DNA of 64,000 nucleotides from Aurantibacter crassamenti (GCF_016811105.1 NZ_JAFBGM010000002.1:1424221-1488220), one strand, 5' to 3'. Numbered from the stretch's first letter, positions 1-8,939 are shown. Notes: a model not told the origin generated them from the letters alone. Numbers and translations are program-made.

Positions 1-1
1 A

Positions 2-310
2 GTAGGCCTTGGTGTGATTTTCGGACTATTAAGTTTTGCTAAGGTTTTAAAGTGGATGTTCAATAATTATAAAGACATTACTTTGGCCGTACTAACCGGA
101 TTTATTTTAGGCTCATTAAACAAAATATGGCCTTGGAAACTAGTATTAGAAACGCGTATGTACGGCGACAAAGAAAAAATCATAGCCGAACAAAGTATTT
201 CTCCTTTTGCTTTTGAAGGTGATTCACAATTAATGTCTGCAATAATTGCTGCTATCATCGGTTTTTCTCTTATTTTTATTTTAGAAAGAACCGCCTCAAA
301 AAGCAATTAA
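2..310 (+). CDS. DUF368 membrane protein, C-terminal part (gene starts before the window)
   Basis: The frame is open from base 2, so the 5' end lies outside the window; the GTG at 14 is unlikely to be the real start. The visible part has two membrane segments, the second near the C-terminus, and a WPWK motif that recurs in the following gene. This resembles the end of DUF368 proteins. DUF368 members (PopT) have been reported to move undecaprenyl phosphate across the membrane for cell-wall and glycan synthesis. It lies 5 bp upstream of a full-length paralogue, so the two are probably one operon and a tandem duplication. Confidence 0.8.
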   Translation, partial: VGLGVIFGLLSFAKVLKWMFNNYKDITLAVLTGFILGSLNKIWPWKLVLETRMYGDKEKIIAEQSISPFAFEGDSQLMSAIIAAIIGFSLIFILERTASKSN

Positions 311-315
311 CATAC

Positions 316-1335
316 ATGCAAGAACCTCGCACTTTACTCGATCGATTCTTTTTGATCATCAAAGGTCTGTGTATGGGTGCCGCAAATAAAGTACCTGGAG
401 TTTCTGGTGGTATAGTCGCTTATGTGGGCGGTTTTTATGAAGAGTTTATCTATTCACTTCAAAAAGTAAATCTAAAAGCCTTTAAACTACTTTTTAGCGG
501 AAGAATAAAGAGCTTTTACCGCTACATTAATGGTGGCTTTTTATCGCTATTAATCTTCGGAATGCTCGTAAGTTATTTTAGCGTTTCTAGACTTCTCGAT
601 TATTTTTTAGAACAAAAAGAATTATACGTTTGGGCTACCTTTTTTGGTATGATATTGGGGTCAATTTATTACATCTCAAAAGATTTTGAACATTGGAACA
701 AGCGTACCATACCCGCCGGAATCATTGGCTTAATAGTTGGCATATCAATCAGTTTTTTAAATCCAGCTAAAGAAAATGACAATCTTATTTTTATTTTTTT
801 CTGCGGAATGATTAGCGTCTCTGGCATGACCTTACCTGGCCTTTCAGGGTCGTTCATATTAATTCTGCTAGGCAATTATGTGTTACTCTTAGTTGACTCA
901 GTAAATGCACTGTATGATACCATGTCAGAAATGCTACGCGGTGATTTTAGTTTCATTAAAAATACGGCTCGCATGGCAACCTTAAAAATATTGGCCGTTT
1001 TCACTTTAGGATCTGCCACTGGGCTTGTTACCTTATCACATGTATTGGGTTTTGTACTTAAGCATTACAGACATATCACCAATGCAGTAATTATAGGGTT
1101 CATTACCGGCTCACTTGGTGTTGTTTGGCCATGGAAAAAAACACTGTTACAAATAGATGAAAATGGCAATGCATTAGTAGATTCTAACGGAAAAGAAATT
1201 ATTGCAAATTACCAGCGGTACTTTCCTGATTTTTCAAATTCAGAAACATGGTGGGCTCTATTTTTTGTTGTCATAGGCATTTCCATTTTTTTCGGATTGG
1301 ATTGGTATGCGAAACAAAATAAAACTGCGGTATAA
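316..1335 (+). CDS. DUF368 family membrane protein (putative undecaprenyl-phosphate translocase)
   Basis: 339 residues, very hydrophobic, about eight membrane segments. It carries the two DUF368 signature loops: GAANKVPGVSGG at residues 21-32 and a similar GMTLPGLSGS loop near residue 170. The internal repeat of this P-G-x-SG motif suggests two inverted halves. Family members (PopT type) are reported to recycle the C55-P lipid carrier. Tandem with another DUF368 gene just upstream and followed by aroE, from which a possible promoter separates it. The substrate in this organism is inferred from family only. Confidence 0.88.
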   Translation: MQEPRTLLDRFFLIIKGLCMGAANKVPGVSGGIVAYVGGFYEEFIYSLQKVNLKAFKLLFSGRIKSFYRYINGGFLSLLIFGMLVSYFSVSRLLDYFLEQKELYVWATFFGMILGSIYYISKDFEHWNKRTIPAGIIGLIVGISISFLNPAKENDNLIFIFFCGMISVSGMTLPGLSGSFILILLGNYVLLLVDSVNALYDTMSEMLRGDFSFIKNTARMATLKILAVFTLGSATGLVTLSHVLGFVLKHYRHITNAVIIGFITGSLGVVWPWKKTLLQIDENGNALVDSNGKEIIANYQRYFPDFSNSETWWALFFVVIGISIFFGLDWYAKQNKTAV

Positions 1336-1343
1336 TAATTGAA

Positions 1344-1371
1344 TTGCAACAAGGTATAATTATTAGTTTTG
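1344..1371 (+). promoter_or_regulatory. possible Bacteroidota-type promoter for aroE
   Basis: TTG at 1344-1346 and TAGTTTTG at 1364-1371, separated by 17 bp, fit the TTG / TAnnTTTG pattern known for this phylum. It lies 36 bp upstream of the aroE start. Short motifs of this kind occur by chance in AT-rich DNA. Confidence 0.45.
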
Positions 1372-1406
1372 TTGCTTGAAAAAAGTAAACAGTATAAAAA
1401 AAGAGA

Positions 1407-2144
1407 ATGGAAAAAAGTAGATTCGGACTAATAGGAAAAAATATATCGTATTCATTTTCACGCGGATATTTTGCTGAAAAGTTTGAAAAACTAAATCTAG
1501 AAAATCATTCTTATGAGAATTTTGACTTACAATCAATTGAAGAATTCAACGGATTATTAGATGCTAATTCGGCTATAAAAGGTTTTAATGTAACCATACC
1601 CTACAAACAAGAAATAATACCATATTTAAACAAAATTGATGAAACTGCATTACAAATTGGAGCTGTTAATACTATTAAGATTACAAAAAACAACTTAATA
1701 GGATATAACACAGACGTAATCGGTTTTCAAAAATCAATAGAAACCTATTTAAAACCACATCACAAACGTGCTTTAATATTAGGTACAGGTGGTGCATCAA
1801 AAGCAGTGGCTTATGTTTTTGAATCACTTGAAATTGACTTTCTTTTTGTGTCTAGAAAACCAGGTAAAAATCAGATAAGTTATGCTGATTTAAATCCAAA
1901 AATTATGGAAGACCATACGGTCATAATTAATTGCACTCCGCTTGGCACGCATCCTGAAATTGACAAGAGACCTGACATTTTGTATGATTTTTTAAGTGAC
2001 AAACATCTACTTTTCGATTTAATTTACAATCCCCCTAAAACATCCTTTTTAGAAGCCGGAGAAGCAAAAGGTGCAACCATAGTAAACGGATTGAAAATGT
2101 TAGAATTACAAGCCGAAGCATCTTGGGAAATCTGGAATTCATAG
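1407..2144 (+). CDS. aroE: shikimate dehydrogenase
   Basis: 245 residues. AroE reduces 3-dehydroshikimate to shikimate with NADPH in aromatic amino-acid synthesis (cytosol). Visible signatures: the substrate loop NVTIPYK at residues 61-67 with the catalytic lysine 67, GAVNT at 85-89, NTD at 101-103 with the catalytic aspartate 103, and the nucleotide-binding LGTGGASKAV at 125-134. NCTPLGT follows later. The protein is a little shorter than the usual 270 or so residues but has all parts. It stands alone between the DUF368 pair and a DUF349 gene. Confidence 0.95.
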   Translation: MEKSRFGLIGKNISYSFSRGYFAEKFEKLNLENHSYENFDLQSIEEFNGLLDANSAIKGFNVTIPYKQEIIPYLNKIDETALQIGAVNTIKITKNNLIGYNTDVIGFQKSIETYLKPHHKRALILGTGGASKAVAYVFESLEIDFLFVSRKPGKNQISYADLNPKIMEDHTVIINCTPLGTHPEIDKRPDILYDFLSDKHLLFDLIYNPPKTSFLEAGEAKGATIVNGLKMLELQAEASWEIWNS

Positions 2145-2293
2145 CCAGCATATTTTCCATCCGAAGAAAAACCCTACATATTTATTTGTTGAAATTAATC
2201 TGCTTAATAAAAAGAGCAGGTATAATTTTTGTGGTTCAACCTTGAGTTAGTATATTACATTAAGGATCTAAGCGTAATATACATATAGGGGCA

Positions 2294-4342
2294 ATGCTTG
2301 AAGCAAACGAAGAGAATAAAGAAGAGAAGATTACTGAATCTACAGGTTCAGAATCTCAAGTGAAACAAGATGCTGTTGAAGTAAACAACACGCCTATTTC
2401 AGAAGAAGAAAAAGTAGCTGAAACCACTGAAGAGTCAGTAGATGAAACAGTTACTGAATCAACAGAAAAAAATGAGGCCACCGATGTAGCTGAAGAACCC
2501 ACTACAGAAACTTCAGAAAATGTACTTGAAGAAATAGACGAATCTGTTGCTGAAGATGCTGAAGACACTGACAATCACCAGCGTCATGAAATTCCGATTT
2601 TAGACTACCATTCCATGTCTATGGAAAATTTGGTAGGTGAATTACAACGTTTGGTACGTAATGAAAAGGTGCAAGCCATTAAAAAACATATTGAAGGAAT
2701 AAAATATGAGTTTGATCTAAAGTTTCAAGAATTTTTAGAGCAAAAAAAAGAAGAATTCATTGAAACGGGTGGCAATGAAGTAGATTTTAAATACAACTCT
2801 GTAACAAAAAGACAATTCAATGAAGTCTATCAAGATTATAGAGAGAAGCGCAATGCCTACCACAAGGGTCTAGAAAAAAACCTCAAAGAAAACCTTGCAA
2901 CTCGCCTCGCAATTATTGAAGAGTTAAAGGGTTTAATTAATGTTGAAGAAGACATAAATACCACCTATAAGAATTTTAGACAATTACAGCAAAACTGGAG
3001 TAATGCCGGCCCTATACCGCGTAATAATTACAATGATGTTTGGCGCACCTATCATCATCACATTGAAATTTTTTATGATTTTCTGCACCTTAACAGAGAG
3101 CTACGAGATTTAGATTTTAAACACAATTTAGAGGAGAAGCAAAAACTTGTTGCGCAGGCCGAAGATTTAGTTAATGTGAAAGATTTGGGGCAAGCGTTTC
3201 GTGAACTTCAAATGCTTCACAAGCTCTGGAAAGAAGAAATTGGACCTGTTGCCAAAGACCAACGAGAAGAAATTTGGGAACGCTTTAGCAATGCTACCAA
3301 AGCAATGCACCAAAGACGTCAAGACCATTACAAAGAGTTAGATCTTGTTTACGAACAAAATCTAGAAAAGAAGAAGGCGATAATTGCTGACATAACTAAA
3401 GTGAGCACAAATGTTGCTGACAGCCATAAAACATTACAGCAGCAAATAAAACAAATAGAAGCCTTACGTGATGCATTTTTTAAGGCCGGTAAAGTTCCGC
3501 AAAAAGTAAATGAACAAACATGGGCAGCGTTTAAAGATGCGGTTCGTTCTTTTAATAAAAACAAGAATTCTTTCTACAAAAATTTAAAAAAGGAACAACA
3601 AGACAATTTAAATAAGAAAAGAGAGCTATTAAATATTGCTGTTTCATTAAAAGAAAGTGAAGATTGGGATGTTGCCACGCAAGAAATGAAACGAATTCAA
3701 GGCCAATGGAAAAAAATTGGTCATGTACCCCGTAGGTATTCTGATAAATTATGGAATGAATTTAAATCGGCATGTAACCACTATTTTGATCGATTGCACG
3801 CATCAAAAAATAGCGAACGCAAAGAAGAAACAGGTAATTTTGATAAAAAAATAGCTTGTTTAGATAAGCTTAAAGCCTTTCAATTAACCGGTGCAAGAGA
3901 TAAAGACCTGGCGCAAATAAAAGCTTTTATTGAAGAGTGGAAATCGTACGGCCGTGTTCCGTTCAAAAAGAAGAACATCAATCAAAAGTTCAATATTATA
4001 TTAGATGCACTCTTTAAAAAATTAGACGTTAGCCGTCAAGAGTCAGAACTTTTAAAGTATGGCAATAAAATTAAAGAATTAGCCAATGCTGATAACGATG
4101 CTGCCATTTCAAATGAACGCACATTTATCAGACGCAAAATATCTGAAAGTAAAACGGAACTGCGTCAATTAGAAAATAACATGCAATTCTTCTCAAATGC
4201 TTCAGAAGATAGTCCGTTAGTTAAAAATGTAATTAAGAATATTGAAACCCATAAAGAGGCTATTGAAACTTGGAAAGCCAAGTTAAAAAAGTTGAATATT
4301 ATGGAAAACCAATTAATTAGGGCGGCAGAAGAAGAAGAGTAG
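2294..4342 (+). CDS. DUF349 domain-containing coiled protein
   Basis: 682 residues. The first ~95 residues are acidic and low-complexity (Glu, Thr, Ser, Val), then the protein is highly charged and helical. At least five DUF349 repeats are visible, each with a Trp, a G-P/V-P turn and a second aromatic residue, for example NWSNAGPIPRNNYNDVW, QWKKIGHVPRRYSDKLW and EWKSYGRVPFKKKN. DUF349 proteins are common in Bacteroidota and their function is not established. No signal peptide, so probably cytosolic. The shadow ORF on the other strand of the acidic region is an artefact of composition. Confidence 0.9.
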   Translation: MLEANEENKEEKITESTGSESQVKQDAVEVNNTPISEEEKVAETTEESVDETVTESTEKNEATDVAEEPTTETSENVLEEIDESVAEDAEDTDNHQRHEIPILDYHSMSMENLVGELQRLVRNEKVQAIKKHIEGIKYEFDLKFQEFLEQKKEEFIETGGNEVDFKYNSVTKRQFNEVYQDYREKRNAYHKGLEKNLKENLATRLAIIEELKGLINVEEDINTTYKNFRQLQQNWSNAGPIPRNNYNDVWRTYHHHIEIFYDFLHLNRELRDLDFKHNLEEKQKLVAQAEDLVNVKDLGQAFRELQMLHKLWKEEIGPVAKDQREEIWERFSNATKAMHQRRQDHYKELDLVYEQNLEKKKAIIADITKVSTNVADSHKTLQQQIKQIEALRDAFFKAGKVPQKVNEQTWAAFKDAVRSFNKNKNSFYKNLKKEQQDNLNKKRELLNIAVSLKESEDWDVATQEMKRIQGQWKKIGHVPRRYSDKLWNEFKSACNHYFDRLHASKNSERKEETGNFDKKIACLDKLKAFQLTGARDKDLAQIKAFIEEWKSYGRVPFKKKNINQKFNIILDALFKKLDVSRQESELLKYGNKIKELANADNDAAISNERTFIRRKISESKTELRQLENNMQFFSNASEDSPLVKNVIKNIETHKEAIETWKAKLKKLNIMENQLIRAAEEEE

Positions 4343-4488
4343 TAGCACTCTAATTAGTACGTTTATAGTTTAATACAAAGGGCAATTTTTATAAATAGCA
4401 ATCAATAATCACATTTGAATAATTGATTACTGCTGTTTAATTTCTGTTCTGAAAATTTTCGAAACAAAAATTTTTATCACACACTATT

Positions 4489-5580
4489 ATGAAGAACCTC
4501 ACCTATTTAGTATTGGCCTTTCTAACTATTATGGGCTGTAAACCCAAATCTGATAAAGAAACAACTAATAAAGAGACGGTTATTTCTTTGGATAAAAAAG
4601 CGATTAAAAAAGTAGATGTACATGCGCACTACGAATTTGACCGTGATTATTTCTCTGATTTTTTTGAGGAATGGAATATGCAAGCTGTTCTGGTAGATGT
4701 TGCCTACCATGATTCAATTGGGGTGGGCAGAAGTTGGGATGAATATGTGGCATTAGAAAAATTACGCCCCAATTTATTTTGGTTGTGCTCTTCACTAATT
4801 GGCGCAGGAATTGATGAACCCAATTATGCAGAAAAAGAAATAGCACGCTTAACGAAAGAAATAGAACAAGGTGCAAAAATGGTTAAAGTTTGGAAGAATT
4901 TTGGCATGATTACTAAAGATAAAAGTGGAAAATTTATTCAGATAGATGATGAGCGTTTGCAACCCATTTGGAATTTTCTACAAGAACGAGATATAGCCGT
5001 AATGGCCCATATAGGTGAGCCCATTCAAGCATGGCGCCCTTTAGATGATAAAAAAAATCCACATTATGGGTATTATACAGAACACCCAGAGTACCATGCC
5101 TTCAAGCATTCTGAAATACCTACGTATGAAACTATAATTGCCGCTAGAGATAATTGGATTTCACAGAACCCCGAATTAAAAATATTATGTGCACATATGG
5201 GTAGCATGTCACATGATGTTGACATGATTGCTAAACATCTTGATAAATATGATAATATTTATGTTGAACCAGCAGCTCGGTTTGGAGATCTAGTAGGGCA
5301 AGATGAAGAAAAGATACGAGCCTTTTTTACGAAATATGAAGACAGAATAATGTTCGGCACCGATTTCGGAAATCACATTCAACAAGACTCATTAAGTACA
5401 ACTGAACTTGAAAAAGAATTAGCTGAACTAGAACGCGAATATGCGTTACGCTGGCAATATCTAAGCAGTACAGATACTGTAGAAATTAGAAGTCAAAAAT
5501 CAGTAGGCTTGGGTCTTTCTGAAGAAATACTACAAAAGGTATACTACCAGAACTTTGCAGATTTTTTAAATGTAGAATAA
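4489..5580 (+). CDS. amidohydrolase-family lipoprotein
   Basis: 363 residues with a lipoprotein signal (residues 1-17, Cys17 in IMGC). Metal-dependent TIM-barrel hydrolase of the amidohydrolase 2 type (PF04909-like): HxH at residues 45-47 (VDVHAHYEF), a MAHIGEP strand, CAHMGSMSHD, and a late MFGTDFGN with the catalytic aspartate. These supply the usual His and Asp metal ligands. Probably anchored at the envelope. The substrate cannot be read from the sequence. It is the last intact chromosomal gene before the first cassette array. Confidence 0.85.
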   Translation: MKNLTYLVLAFLTIMGCKPKSDKETTNKETVISLDKKAIKKVDVHAHYEFDRDYFSDFFEEWNMQAVLVDVAYHDSIGVGRSWDEYVALEKLRPNLFWLCSSLIGAGIDEPNYAEKEIARLTKEIEQGAKMVKVWKNFGMITKDKSGKFIQIDDERLQPIWNFLQERDIAVMAHIGEPIQAWRPLDDKKNPHYGYYTEHPEYHAFKHSEIPTYETIIAARDNWISQNPELKILCAHMGSMSHDVDMIAKHLDKYDNIYVEPAARFGDLVGQDEEKIRAFFTKYEDRIMFGTDFGNHIQQDSLSTTELEKELAELEREYALRWQYLSSTDTVEIRSQKSVGLGLSEEILQKVYYQNFADFLNVE

Positions 5581-5599
5581 AACTGAAACAATTTGGTTA

Positions 5600-5782
5600 T
5601 TAAAAATTAGATGCAGAATTGTAGATTACATTTTGGTTTCTTTTAATACGATGTTGCCGGTTGGTTGCATGTTTGCGTATCGCCATAAAATTAACTGGCT
5701 GAAAATAATTCATAACCATTCGTTCTTCTGAACTACCATTGGTATGTTCGCCTAAATTTCCTACAAAAAATTCATTAGTTTA
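5600..5782 (-). pseudogene. C-terminal remnant of an unidentified gene, cut at the array's left edge
   Basis: The minus strand reads about 59 codons (…EFFVGNLGEHTNGSSEERM…) to a TAA whose complement is at 5600-5602. Its upstream side runs into an in-frame stop where the first cassette repeat begins. The residue composition looks like real protein, but I cannot name the family. The simplest reading is that the left edge of the array removed the 5' part of this gene. Confidence 0.45.
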
Positions 5783-5785
5783 GTG

Positions 5786-5839
5786 TTACTAAAAAAGGAA
5801 TAAACGTACCTAGGTACGTTTAGCCAATTGTTGGCAAAC
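5786..5839 (+). repeat. cassette repeat r0, right end only (array 1 left edge)
   Basis: Right-hand end of a repeat of the r16 type. It contains a perfect 22-bp palindrome, TAAACGTACCTAGGTACGTTTA without its centre broken (5801-5822), then GCCAATT and the right arm GTTGGCAAAC (5830-5839). That arm is the exact reverse complement of 7342-7351, which delimits cassette A. Confidence 0.8.
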
Positions 5840-5848
5840 ATTTGAAAA

Positions 5849-6859
5849 TTAAACGTGAATTAGTTCAAACGAATAATTATAATCTATTAATCCTTTACTT
5901 TTCTCATTGTCAATCCACGCTTTTTCTTCGTGACTTAATTCTCTTATTTCCTTCGCATTGTACTTTTTGAATTTTAAAATAATTTCATCTAAAATACCAA
6001 TCTCAACTTTATCAAATAATACACTATTAAATGCTCTAGATGGGATTTTAATAAACTCTTCTCCAACTAAACCACTTGGATATTGAACCGAAATTAAATC
6101 TACAATTTGCTGGTCTGAAAGATAATCGAATAACGTTCTAAATTTCTTCGGCACAGGACCGTGTGTATGCGCAAAATAACGTGTCCCACTTATTGAAACA
6201 CCAGTTAATTTATAATGCAAAAAATCTGAATAAAACAGTAGCTTATTCATTTTAGTAGGTGTTACACTTACATTTTCAGTAAAATATACTACCATTTCAA
6301 CTAGTTTGTTAAAATTAGGTTTTTTATATCCTGAAAAATTATCAGGCAAAAAATTATAATCAAAAACATAGTCAATCAATTCTTGTTTTCTTTTATTAAG
6401 TTCTTCTTCCTTTTTTACTTTGGCTATATTTTTCAAAAACTTCTCTCTTTGAGATTCTGAAATTTCATTATTACTTTTTATTAACCCTTTTAATGTTCCT
6501 AAACTATTAATTATTGCTTTTAATAACGCAGCATTTGCCAAACTAGGCACTTCTCCTTTTTCATAATTACTGTAACTATTAACGCCTAAACCTAATATTT
6601 TGGATATATCTGTATAGCTAAAAGAGTATTTTTCTCTAAATTCTCTTATTTCTTCTGTAAATGGAACATTATGTTTATCTCTATATTTATTATAAACTTG
6701 ATTTAAATTAAATTCATCTAACTCTGTGGTTGTAAATGACTCACCACTATCTTCACAAAAATAACTTTTGTGATTATACTCAAATTCTTCTTTTCGAAAA
6801 ACCAAAATACTCTTCTCATTTTGTAAGGTCATTTCCTTACCTGTGATTGGACTTTTCAT
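5849..6859 (-). CDS. antitoxin-like protein: degenerate zinc domain, HTH and Panacea (DUF4065) domain
   Basis: 336 residues. Residues 1-50 resemble the MqsA-type zinc domain, but most metal cysteines are gone (SPITGKE instead of CPxCG; only Cys35 remains of the second pair). A helix-turn-helix of XRE type spans about 66-125 (EIREFREKYSFSYTDISKILG… NYEKGEVPS). The C-terminal part, about 180-320, is a Panacea/DUF4065 domain (KMNKLLFYSDFLHYKLTGVSISG, HGPVPKKF), known in many antitoxins. It lies 15 bp downstream of a toxin-like gene on the same strand. Cassette A; oriented against the array. Likely autorepressor and antitoxin. Confidence 0.8.
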   Translation of the reverse strand: MKSPITGKEMTLQNEKSILVFRKEEFEYNHKSYFCEDSGESFTTTELDEFNLNQVYNKYRDKHNVPFTEEIREFREKYSFSYTDISKILGLGVNSYSNYEKGEVPSLANAALLKAIINSLGTLKGLIKSNNEISESQREKFLKNIAKVKKEEELNKRKQELIDYVFDYNFLPDNFSGYKKPNFNKLVEMVVYFTENVSVTPTKMNKLLFYSDFLHYKLTGVSISGTRYFAHTHGPVPKKFRTLFDYLSDQQIVDLISVQYPSGLVGEEFIKIPSRAFNSVLFDKVEIGILDEIILKFKKYNAKEIRELSHEEKAWIDNEKSKGLIDYNYSFELIHV

Positions 6860-6874
6860 AATTGTTTGTTTTTT

Positions 6875-7231
6875 TTAGTTTAATTTCTTAAGAGGAAATT
6901 CCATTAGATATTCCGCTTTATGAAAAGAGATGCAAACTGCTCCTCCAGTCATTTTTGAAATAGTCAATTTAATATAGACTTGCTGACCTTTAATTACCTT
7001 TCCGAAAACCCACATTTCAGTTCCTCCTTGTTGAGTTTCTTCTAAAGGACCTTCGCTGTAATCCTCTACTTCTAGATTTAATATTATTTCTTCACGCATT
7101 TTAGCGGTAATACTTAAATCTGCAAGATTCTGAATACTATTTTTAGGACGATTGGAGAAGATTATGCCCAAAGACTTTATAACCGCCTTAAGTTCTTGCA
7201 AAAAAGATTTTATAATTGATTTATCCGCCAT
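6875..7231 (-). CDS. MqsR-like toxin candidate
   Basis: 118 residues, no signal peptide. The sequence pattern (LADLSITAKMREEIILNLEVEDYSEGP, then MWVFGKVIKGQQVYIKL and ISFHKAEYLMEFP) is the one I associate with Bacteroidota proteins called MqsR-family toxins, which cut mRNA. It is the first gene of a two-gene unit with the HTH/Panacea protein, the order seen for mqsRA. The toxin activity is inferred from family resemblance and context; no catalytic residue can be fixed by eye. Confidence 0.6.
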   Translation of the reverse strand: MADKSIIKSFLQELKAVIKSLGIIFSNRPKNSIQNLADLSITAKMREEIILNLEVEDYSEGPLEETQQGGTEMWVFGKVIKGQQVYIKLTISKMTGGAVCISFHKAEYLMEFPLKKLN

Positions 7232-7252
7232 ATTAACGTGTTAAATTCTTTG

Positions 7253-7295
7253 CAAATATAAAAACATAACGAATATATACACTATAAAGTATAAT
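7253..7295 (-). promoter_or_regulatory. possible promoter and operator of the toxin-antitoxin unit
   Basis: On the minus strand TATATTTG (complement of 7253-7260) fits the -7 box TAnnTTTG, 21 bp before the toxin start. Just upstream lies the imperfect palindrome ATACACTATAAAGTAT, and at 7322-7333 the perfect palindrome CACTTTAAAGTG. Either could bind the HTH antitoxin. Confidence 0.35.
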
Positions 7296-7341
7296 TATTA
7301 ACATTATATCAACAATTAAGCCACTTTAAAGTGAATAAAAC

Positions 7342-7551
7342 GTTTGCCAACAAAACCTATAAACAATACGGGCTTCGGGCTTAGTCGCAGGGTTTGTGTA
7401 TTTTTATGATGTCCGCAAAATCTTTTGGATTTTGCTTTTTAGAGGGACAAAGAAAAAAAGAAAACTAAACAATAAGCTTTAGCTTCGTGCTAAGACGGAA
7501 ACAAAAAGTTTCCTTACTTCCGCACTACGCTTAGCCGCGCCGTTGTAAGTA
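7342..7551 (+). repeat. cassette repeat r1
   Basis: Left arm GTTTGCCAAC (7342-7351) pairs with the start of cassette A; right arm GTTGTAAGTA (7542-7551) pairs with 7987-7996 at the end of cassette B. Inside: hairpins GCAAAATC/GATTTTGC (7415-7435) and GGAAAC/GTTTCC (7497-7513). Its two inner halves are of different types (hybrid). Confidence 0.9.
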
Positions 7552-7573
7552 ATTCCAATCACCTAAACTCCGA

Positions 7574-7972
7574 ATGATTAGAAAAACATTTTATTTAGGA
7601 TTTCTTAGCTATATCTTCTTAGTGATGTCATGTAAGGAAAAATCATTTTCAGAATATAGTGAGAACGAGTTTTACAAAGTTCAAGGAGTTATAGTTTCTG
7701 CGAAGTTGACCAGTTCGATTTTGGACGACCCTTTCATGAAAGAAATTAAATATAAATACTTTATAAATGATTCCTTGATTTTAGAAGGCTCAGAAGATTT
7801 TTCCTTCATGGACATGGACAAAGGAATACCAATAGAAGTTTTAGTACATAAGGAAAATAAGGATGTCAGTTTCTATTGGAGGAACGGATATACGGAAAAT
7901 ATTACTGCTTATCAGTTGGAGTATGTACGGAAAAAAATGGAAGAAGCAATAGCGGAAATTAAAAACCAGTAA
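7574..7972 (+). CDS. small lipoprotein of unknown function (cassette B)
   Basis: 132 residues with a lipoprotein signal ending at MSC (Cys20). The rest is soluble and polar, with no motif I recognise. It is the only gene of cassette B (7542-7996), whose ends GTTGTAAGTA and TACTTACAAC are perfect complements. The gene points with the array. Single small unknown genes are typical of integron cassettes. Function cannot be given. Confidence 0.75.
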   Translation: MIRKTFYLGFLSYIFLVMSCKEKSFSEYSENEFYKVQGVIVSAKLTSSILDDPFMKEIKYKYFINDSLILEGSEDFSFMDMDKGIPIEVLVHKENKDVSFYWRNGYTENITAYQLEYVRKKMEEAIAEIKNQ

Positions 7973-7986
7973 CGGATAAAAAGAAC

Positions 7987-8125
7987 TACTTACAACAATG
8001 CCTAAAATTAATTGCTTTGGATTTTCCGTTGGAAAATCTAGCGCAATTTTGCTAACTTTAGTTCGCATTGGGAAATCCTGGCGGATTTCACAACGCAACT
8101 AATCTTAGCCGCGCCGTTAGCAACA
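7987..8125 (+). repeat. cassette repeat r2 (short form)
   Basis: Shortest copy, about 125 bp between the AAC and GTT ends, so within the size of known attC sites. Left arm TACTTACAAC, right arm GTTAGCAACA (8116-8125). Inner arms CTAAAATTAATTGC (8002-8015) and GCAACTAATCTTAG (8095-8108) pair at 12 of 14 positions; the two exceptions are A.C. Confidence 0.9.
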
Positions 8126-8187
8126 ATATTACAAAAATTTGGATTTGGTTCGTTTTTGGTGTAAATTAGCATCAAAATACGTTTTTT

Positions 8188-8427
8188 ATGGCTAGACAGA
8201 GCATATCCTTTACGCGACCAAATGATGAATGGTTAAAGGCACAAGTTGATAATCAAGAATACTCGAGTAAAAGCGAACTCGTAAATGACTTAATCAGACA
8301 AGCAAGAAACCAGCAAATCGAAATTGACTGGATTAAAGCTAAATTAGATAAAGCTGAGAATAGCGGATTCAACAATGATAGCAAGAAACAAATTTTAGCG
8401 CAAGCCAAGTCTAAAATTAATGACTGA
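8188..8427 (+). CDS. ParD-like antitoxin (copy 1)
   Basis: 79 residues. The N-terminal part (MARQSISFTRPNDEWLKAQ, then SKSELVNDLIRQA) has the ribbon-helix-helix pattern of ParD/CopG antitoxins; the rest is the toxin-binding tail. The stop overlaps the toxin start by 8 bp (ATGACTGA), the usual coupling for parDE. It binds and neutralises the toxin and represses the operon in this family. Cassette C, with a near-identical second copy at 16050-16289. Confidence 0.88.
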   Translation: MARQSISFTRPNDEWLKAQVDNQEYSSKSELVNDLIRQARNQQIEIDWIKAKLDKAENSGFNNDSKKQILAQAKSKIND

Positions 8428-8707
8428 TTATAAGCTAAGTAATGCCGCAAAAGATGACTTGATAAGGATTCATCGATTCGGAGTGAAAAAGTTTGGAATG
8501 GCTCAAGCTGACAAATACTTTGATTCTTTTTTTGAGTACTTCGACATCATAGCTAAAAGTCCCTATTCATTCGAATCAGTTGATTTTATAAAAAAAGGAT
8601 ATAAGAGGTGCGTATGTGGTTCCGATAGTATTTATTATAAAATTAATGGAAACATAGTAGAAATAATGGCAATTGTAGGAAGACAGGATTTTAAAAATAT
8701 ACTTTAA
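8420..8707 (+). CDS. RelE/ParE-family toxin
   Basis: 95 residues: YKLSNAAKDDLIRIHRFGVKKFG at the start, then FFEYFDIIAKSPYSF and a C-terminal YYKINGNIVEIMAIVGRQDF. This is the ParE/RelE fold pattern. ParE members poison DNA gyrase and RelE members cut mRNA; which applies cannot be told here. Starts within the antitoxin stop region. Intact in this copy, frameshifted in the copy at 16282-16585. Confidence 0.87.
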   Translation: MTDYKLSNAAKDDLIRIHRFGVKKFGMAQADKYFDSFFEYFDIIAKSPYSFESVDFIKKGYKRCVCGSDSIYYKINGNIVEIMAIVGRQDFKNIL

Positions 8708-8725
8708 ACTTTTGCGGGAAAATAC

Positions 8726-8939
8726 TGTTGCCAAAGAAACCTATAAACAATAAGGGCTTCGGGCTTAATTGAAAGGTTTGTGTATTTATATAAAGTCCAC
8801 AAAATCTTATGCCCCGAAGCGTCGGGGTTGCATTAAACAAAAAAAGAAAAAGCAAAACAATAAGCTTTAGCTACGTCGGCAGGCGGAAACGAAAAGTTTC
8901 CTTGCCTCCGCACTACTCATAGCTGAAACGTTGTGCCAC
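8726..8939 (+). repeat. cassette repeat r3
   Basis: Left arm TGTTGCCAAA has AAA where AAC is usual; right arm GTTGTGCCAC (8930-8939). Central hairpin CCCCGA/TCGGGG (8812-8827) replaces the GCAAAATC hairpin of r1; GGAAAC/GTTTCC present. Its left half is nearly identical to that of r9, in step with the duplicated toxin-antitoxin cassette. Confidence 0.9.

Noticed and set aside
2356..2574. Serine-rich minus-strand frame opposite the DUF349 gene
   Set aside because: It mirrors the Glu/Thr-rich start of the real gene and has no other support.
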